NCBI RefSeq assembly: GCF_001636695.1
Contig: NZ_LGEL01000001.1
Coordinates: 1-64,000, forward strand
Reading direction: 5' to 3'
From: Pedobacter panaciterrae
Lineage (GTDB): Bacteria; Bacteroidota; Bacteroidia; Sphingobacteriales; Sphingobacteriaceae
Length of the DNA: 64,000 nucleotides
The translations under genes were made by a program, and so were the position numbers. Of this stretch, positions 61,114 through 64,000 are shown in pieces (position 1 is the stretch's first letter; every line of letters begins with the position of its first letter). Under the pieces are notes generated by a model that was not told the origin of the DNA, did not search any database, and worked only from the letters and a program-made list of their open reading frames with translations.

Positions 61114-63640
61114 TCCCGCACTTAAAAGATCCGTAAACATCGGCTGGCTTTTTAAAATGGCCTGGCGTGATGCCCGTCGCAACAAATCCCGTCTGTTTCT
61201 TTTCGTATCATCAATTATTCTGGGAATTGCCGCCTTAGTAGCTGTTTATTCATTTAGAGATAACATGCAGCGCGATATTGACAATCAGGCCAAAATGCTT
61301 ACCGGAGCAGACCTGGTAATACAGGCACGCAAGCCTGTGAGCGCAAAAACACAAGCAGTACTCGATACATTAGGAAATGAAAAAGCATCAGAAAGAAGCT
61401 TTGCTTCAATGATCTATTTCCTTAAAAATGAAGGCAGCAGATTGGTACAGGTACGCGCACTTGAAGGCAATTATCCATTTTATGGAACCATAGAAACTAC
61501 TCCATTGAGCGCCGCCAGAACCTTTCAGCAAGATCGCAGAGCATTGGTTGATAAAACAGTCATGTTACAGTTCAATGCCAAACCCGGCGATTCCATTAAA
61601 ATTGGTGCACTTAACTTTTTAATAGCAGGAATACTGGATAAGGCACCCGGCCAAACCGGAATATCAGCAACTGTCGCACCCGTAGTTTATATCCCGTTAA
61701 AGTACCTTGAACAAACTGGATTAACAAAAATAGGAAGCAGAATTCAATACAAGTATTACTACAGGTACAATAAACCATCTGCCGTTGCCGGTCAGGTCAA
61801 AAAAATACAGCGTTTGCTTGATAAAGAAAACCTCGACACAGAAACTGTAGAATCTAAAAAGGAAAGCACCGGAAAATCATTCAGAGATGTAAGCAGGTTT
61901 CTCGAGCTATCAGGTTTTATTGCCTTGCTATTGGGATGTATAGGCGTTGGAAGTGCCATTCACGTATATATCGGTGAAAAACTAAACTCCATAGCTACCC
62001 TGCGCTGCCTGGGTTTAAAAGCCTGGGAGGCATTTTTAATTTACCTCATCCAAATTGTTTTTATTGGATTTATTGGCGCTGTTTTAGGTGCAGCATTAGG
62101 TACAGTAATACAGTTTGCATTACCTATAGTGCTAAAAGATTTTATACCTGTAGAACTTACCATCCAAATTTCATGGCTTGCCATCGGACAAGGGGTGCTG
62201 CTAGGCTTAATCATTTCAGTTTTATTTGCCTTACCCTCGCTTCTTTCAGTACGTATTATTTCCCCATTAAATGCCATCCGGCATTCGTTCGAGAAATCAA
62301 ACGATTCCAGAGATCCATTAAAATGGGTTGTGTATTTACTCATCCTGCTTTTTGTGCTGGCATTTACCAGATTTCAAATGAGCAATTGGATGCAGGCGGC
62401 AGTATTTACCGGAAGCATCCTAATCGCATTCCTTTTACTTTTTGGCTTATCAAGGCTCTTAATGTGGGCAGTAAAAAGGATCATACCAGCTTCTTCCAGT
62501 TATTTATGGAGACAGGGATTTGCCAACCTATACCGACCAAATAACCAAACCCTGATGCTTACCGTTTCCATAGGCCTATCGGCAGCATTCATCTGTACAT
62601 TATTTTTTGTACAGGGCATTTTAATAAAAAGAGTAACCATATCCTCTGCCGCCAATCAGGCAAACATGATACTGTTCGATATTCAGAACGAACAAAAAGA
62701 CGCAATAGCAAACCTAACCAGAGATTATAAGTTACCAGTAATGAACCAGGTACCGGTCGTAACCGTTAGAATTGAGAAAATCAATGGAAAAACAGCACTT
62801 CAGGATACTACAGGAGATTCTAAACGTGCTTTTCAGGGAGAGCTTAGGGTAACTTTTCAAGACACGCTTACCTCGGCAGAAAAGGTAACTGAAGGCGTAT
62901 GGAAAGGCAAAGCAAAACCAGCAGAAAAAGTATATGTATCACTTGAAGAAGGCTATGCCAGACATATCCACGTCGGCGTTGGCGACAGTATCGTTTTTAA
63001 TGTCCAGGGATTACTGATACCTACCGTTGTTGGCAGTTTAAGGGAAGTGAACTGGGCAAGAATGCAAACCAACTTTAGGGTCGTTTTCCCGACAGGTGTT
63101 CTGGAGGATGCCCCGCAGTTTCATGTACTCATGACTAGAATTACCTCAAATGACGTTTCGGCCAATTTCCAAAGTGCTGTTGTAAGACAATTCCCCAACG
63201 TATCTGTAATAGATTTAGGACTTATATTAAAAACCCTGGATGAGCTATTATCAAAAATAAGTTTTGTAATACAATTTATGGCTGCTTTTAGCATGGCAAC
63301 CGGCTGGATAGTACTAATTTCTGCTGTATTAACAAGCAGAGGCCAGCGGTTAAGAGAAAGTGTATTACTCAGAACCTTAGGAGCAAGCCGAAAACAAATT
63401 CTTGTAATTACAGCTATAGAGTACTTATTTCTAGGGGCTTTCTCTGCCGGAGCAGGTATAATTCTTGCCCTTGCTGGCAGCTGGCTGCTCGCTGTATTTA
63501 GTTTCGATACCAGCTTTACTCCTGCACTGTTACCGATATTATTGTTGTTTATCTTAATCTGCTTTCTGGTTGTACTAACCGGTGTACTGAGCAGCAGGAA
63601 AGTATTAAACACGCCACCTTTAGCAGTATTAAACTCTTAA
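61100..63640 (+). CDS. ABC transporter permease, FtsX-like (YbbP family)
   Basis: An 846-residue permease with ten helices in the YbbP arrangement: one near residues 30-50, an extracytoplasmic region, two FtsX core triplets (about 270-400 and 720-840), and a second helix group at about 410-510. Conserved pieces include RDARRNKSRLFLFVSSIILG and RESVLLRTLGASRKQIL. It overlaps the ATPase gene by 14 bp, so the pair is translationally coupled. Probably moves or releases a lipid-linked or periplasmic substrate; with the adjacent TesA-like esterase a lipid-related role is likely, but unproven. Confidence 0.9.
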   Translation: MQQDNPALKRSVNIGWLFKMAWRDARRNKSRLFLFVSSIILGIAALVAVYSFRDNMQRDIDNQAKMLTGADLVIQARKPVSAKTQAVLDTLGNEKASERSFASMIYFLKNEGSRLVQVRALEGNYPFYGTIETTPLSAARTFQQDRRALVDKTVMLQFNAKPGDSIKIGALNFLIAGILDKAPGQTGISATVAPVVYIPLKYLEQTGLTKIGSRIQYKYYYRYNKPSAVAGQVKKIQRLLDKENLDTETVESKKESTGKSFRDVSRFLELSGFIALLLGCIGVGSAIHVYIGEKLNSIATLRCLGLKAWEAFLIYLIQIVFIGFIGAVLGAALGTVIQFALPIVLKDFIPVELTIQISWLAIGQGVLLGLIISVLFALPSLLSVRIISPLNAIRHSFEKSNDSRDPLKWVVYLLILLFVLAFTRFQMSNWMQAAVFTGSILIAFLLLFGLSRLLMWAVKRIIPASSSYLWRQGFANLYRPNNQTLMLTVSIGLSAAFICTLFFVQGILIKRVTISSAANQANMILFDIQNEQKDAIANLTRDYKLPVMNQVPVVTVRIEKINGKTALQDTTGDSKRAFQGELRVTFQDTLTSAEKVTEGVWKGKAKPAEKVYVSLEEGYARHIHVGVGDSIVFNVQGLLIPTVVGSLREVNWARMQTNFRVVFPTGVLEDAPQFHVLMTRITSNDVSANFQSAVVRQFPNVSVIDLGLILKTLDELLSKISFVIQFMAAFSMATGWIVLISAVLTSRGQRLRESVLLRTLGASRKQILVITAIEYLFLGAFSAGAGIILALAGSWLLAVFSFDTSFTPALLPILLLFILICFLVVLTGVLSSRKVLNTPPLAVLNS

Positions 63641-63726
63641 ACTACAATTGATGATAATTTATTCAAAAATATACAACACACATCCATCCAAAAAGCTATT
63701 TTTGCGCCCCAAAAGGATTGTCAAGG

Positions 63727-63756
63727 TATCTCGTCATTTGTTTGTTATCTCGTCAT
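63727..63756 (+). repeat. Short direct repeat preceding the hairpin
   Basis: TATCTCGTCAT occurs at 63727-63737 and 63746-63756. The second copy forms the outer base of the long hairpin, so the first looks like a partial duplicate of its end. Confidence 0.6.
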
Positions 63757-63824
63757 CTCGACGATAGGAGAGATCTCTTGAATAGTATAGGGCAAGAGAT
63801 CTCTCCTATCGTCGAGATGACGAG
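63749..63824. repeat. REP-like element: 32-bp perfect inverted repeat
   Basis: 63749-63780 and 63793-63824 are perfect reverse complements around a 12-nt loop. The arm starts CTCGTCATCTCGACGATAGG and contains GAGATCTC. The 63641-63914 gap has no other gene. Sequence style (CGTCATCTCGACG, GAGAGATCTC) matches dispersed intergenic hairpins that I recall from Sphingobacteriaceae. No T-run follows. Degenerate GATATGAC repeats continue to about 63870. Confidence 0.85.
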
Positions 63825-63904
63825 CGGGATGATGATATTATGATATGACTAATTGATATGACGATATGAATAATAAACATACTTTTTTCGGCACCCAACA
63901 ACAC

Positions 63905-63912
63905 TAACTTTG
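63905..63912 (+). promoter_or_regulatory. -7 box abutting the last start codon
   Basis: TAACTTTG, a full TAnnTTTG match, ends only 2 bp before the ATG at 63915. Transcription would then begin at or inside the start codon. Confidence 0.45.
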
Positions 63913-63914
63913 CA

Positions 63915-64000
63915 ATGGAATTATTATCAAAAAACCCATCTAAAGAAGCCATACGAACCACTCAGCTAGGTATTATTATCAGCATAGCTTTAATATTTGT
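63915..64000 (+). CDS. Probable cation diffusion facilitator (CDF) family transporter, 5' end only
   Basis: The first 28 codons are in the window: MELLSKNPSKEAIRTTQLGI continuing with a hydrophobic first helix (IISIALIF). The pattern KxxAIRTTxLGIxxSxxLxxxK is typical of the N-terminus of CzcD/FieF-type CDF proteins, which export Zn2+, Co2+ or Fe2+ in exchange for protons. The rest lies outside the window, so the call rests on this short piece. Confidence 0.5.
   Translation, partial: MELLSKNPSKEAIRTTQLGIIISIALIF

Overview
The window looks like a chromosomal piece of a low-GC Bacteroidota, most likely family Sphingobacteriaceae and close to Pedobacter. The evidence is SusC/SusD pairs, FecR/ECF-sigma and Reg_prop-LuxR regulators, a DUF3276 (PUR-like) protein, the long NusB form, cytochrome bd oxidase, and promoters of the Bacteroidota type (TAnnTTTG at -7). 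I see no rRNA, tRNA, CRISPR array, prophage or insertion sequence. Bases 1-19 are the Tn5/Nextera mosaic end, so the left edge is a library adapter at a contig end and nusB is cut there.

Layout. 20-4127: partial nusB, a Glu/Leu/Phe/Val dehydrogenase whose expected catalytic Lys is Asn, an ABC exporter and the DUF3276 gene, closed by a strong terminator. 4157-7979: a DUF1501 Tat protein and a membrane-anchored PSCyt1/DUF1549/DUF1553 cytochrome, the pair best known from Planctomycetes. 8160-31437: two polysaccharide utilization loci (PULs), all on the minus strand. The first is ECF sigma, FecR, SusC with an STN domain, SusD, a NagX-like transferase and a GH20 hexosaminidase. The second is a one-component Reg_prop/LuxR regulator, SusC, SusD, GH30, GH5-CBM6 and a heptaheme c-type cytochrome lipoprotein. 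Together the enzymes suggest beta-glucan plus GlcNAc polymers, such as fungal cell walls (inference).

31529-47772: a TonB-dependent receptor with a glycine-rich CBM9-like partner, cydAB, a lipoprotein, an M1 peptidase, a DUF2911 protein, and an operon of PIG-L deacetylase, a 48-residue one-helix membrane protein, an SSS symporter and a sialidase-like protein. 47896-54550: an LEA-like lipoprotein, DoxX and TetR with a clear operator, AlkB, DinB-fold, TPR, DUF1684, thioredoxin and an MFS metabolite:H+ symporter, plus two tiny ORFs. 54893-59005: a damage-tolerance pair, a second DnaE polymerase and a Y-family polymerase. 59106-64000: a hypothetical protein, an SGNH esterase divergent from a YbbA/YbbP-type ABC pair, a 32-bp perfect hairpin repeat, and the start of a probable cation diffusion facilitator.

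The most noteworthy unannotated signals are: paired TGTAGTGG repeats just upstream of the second susC promoter (candidate regulator operator); an oppositely oriented terminator between fecR and the first susC (candidate DonS-like antisense RNA); the small membrane protein translationally coupled to the SSS symporter; two tiny ORFs; and repeats upstream of the polymerase operon.
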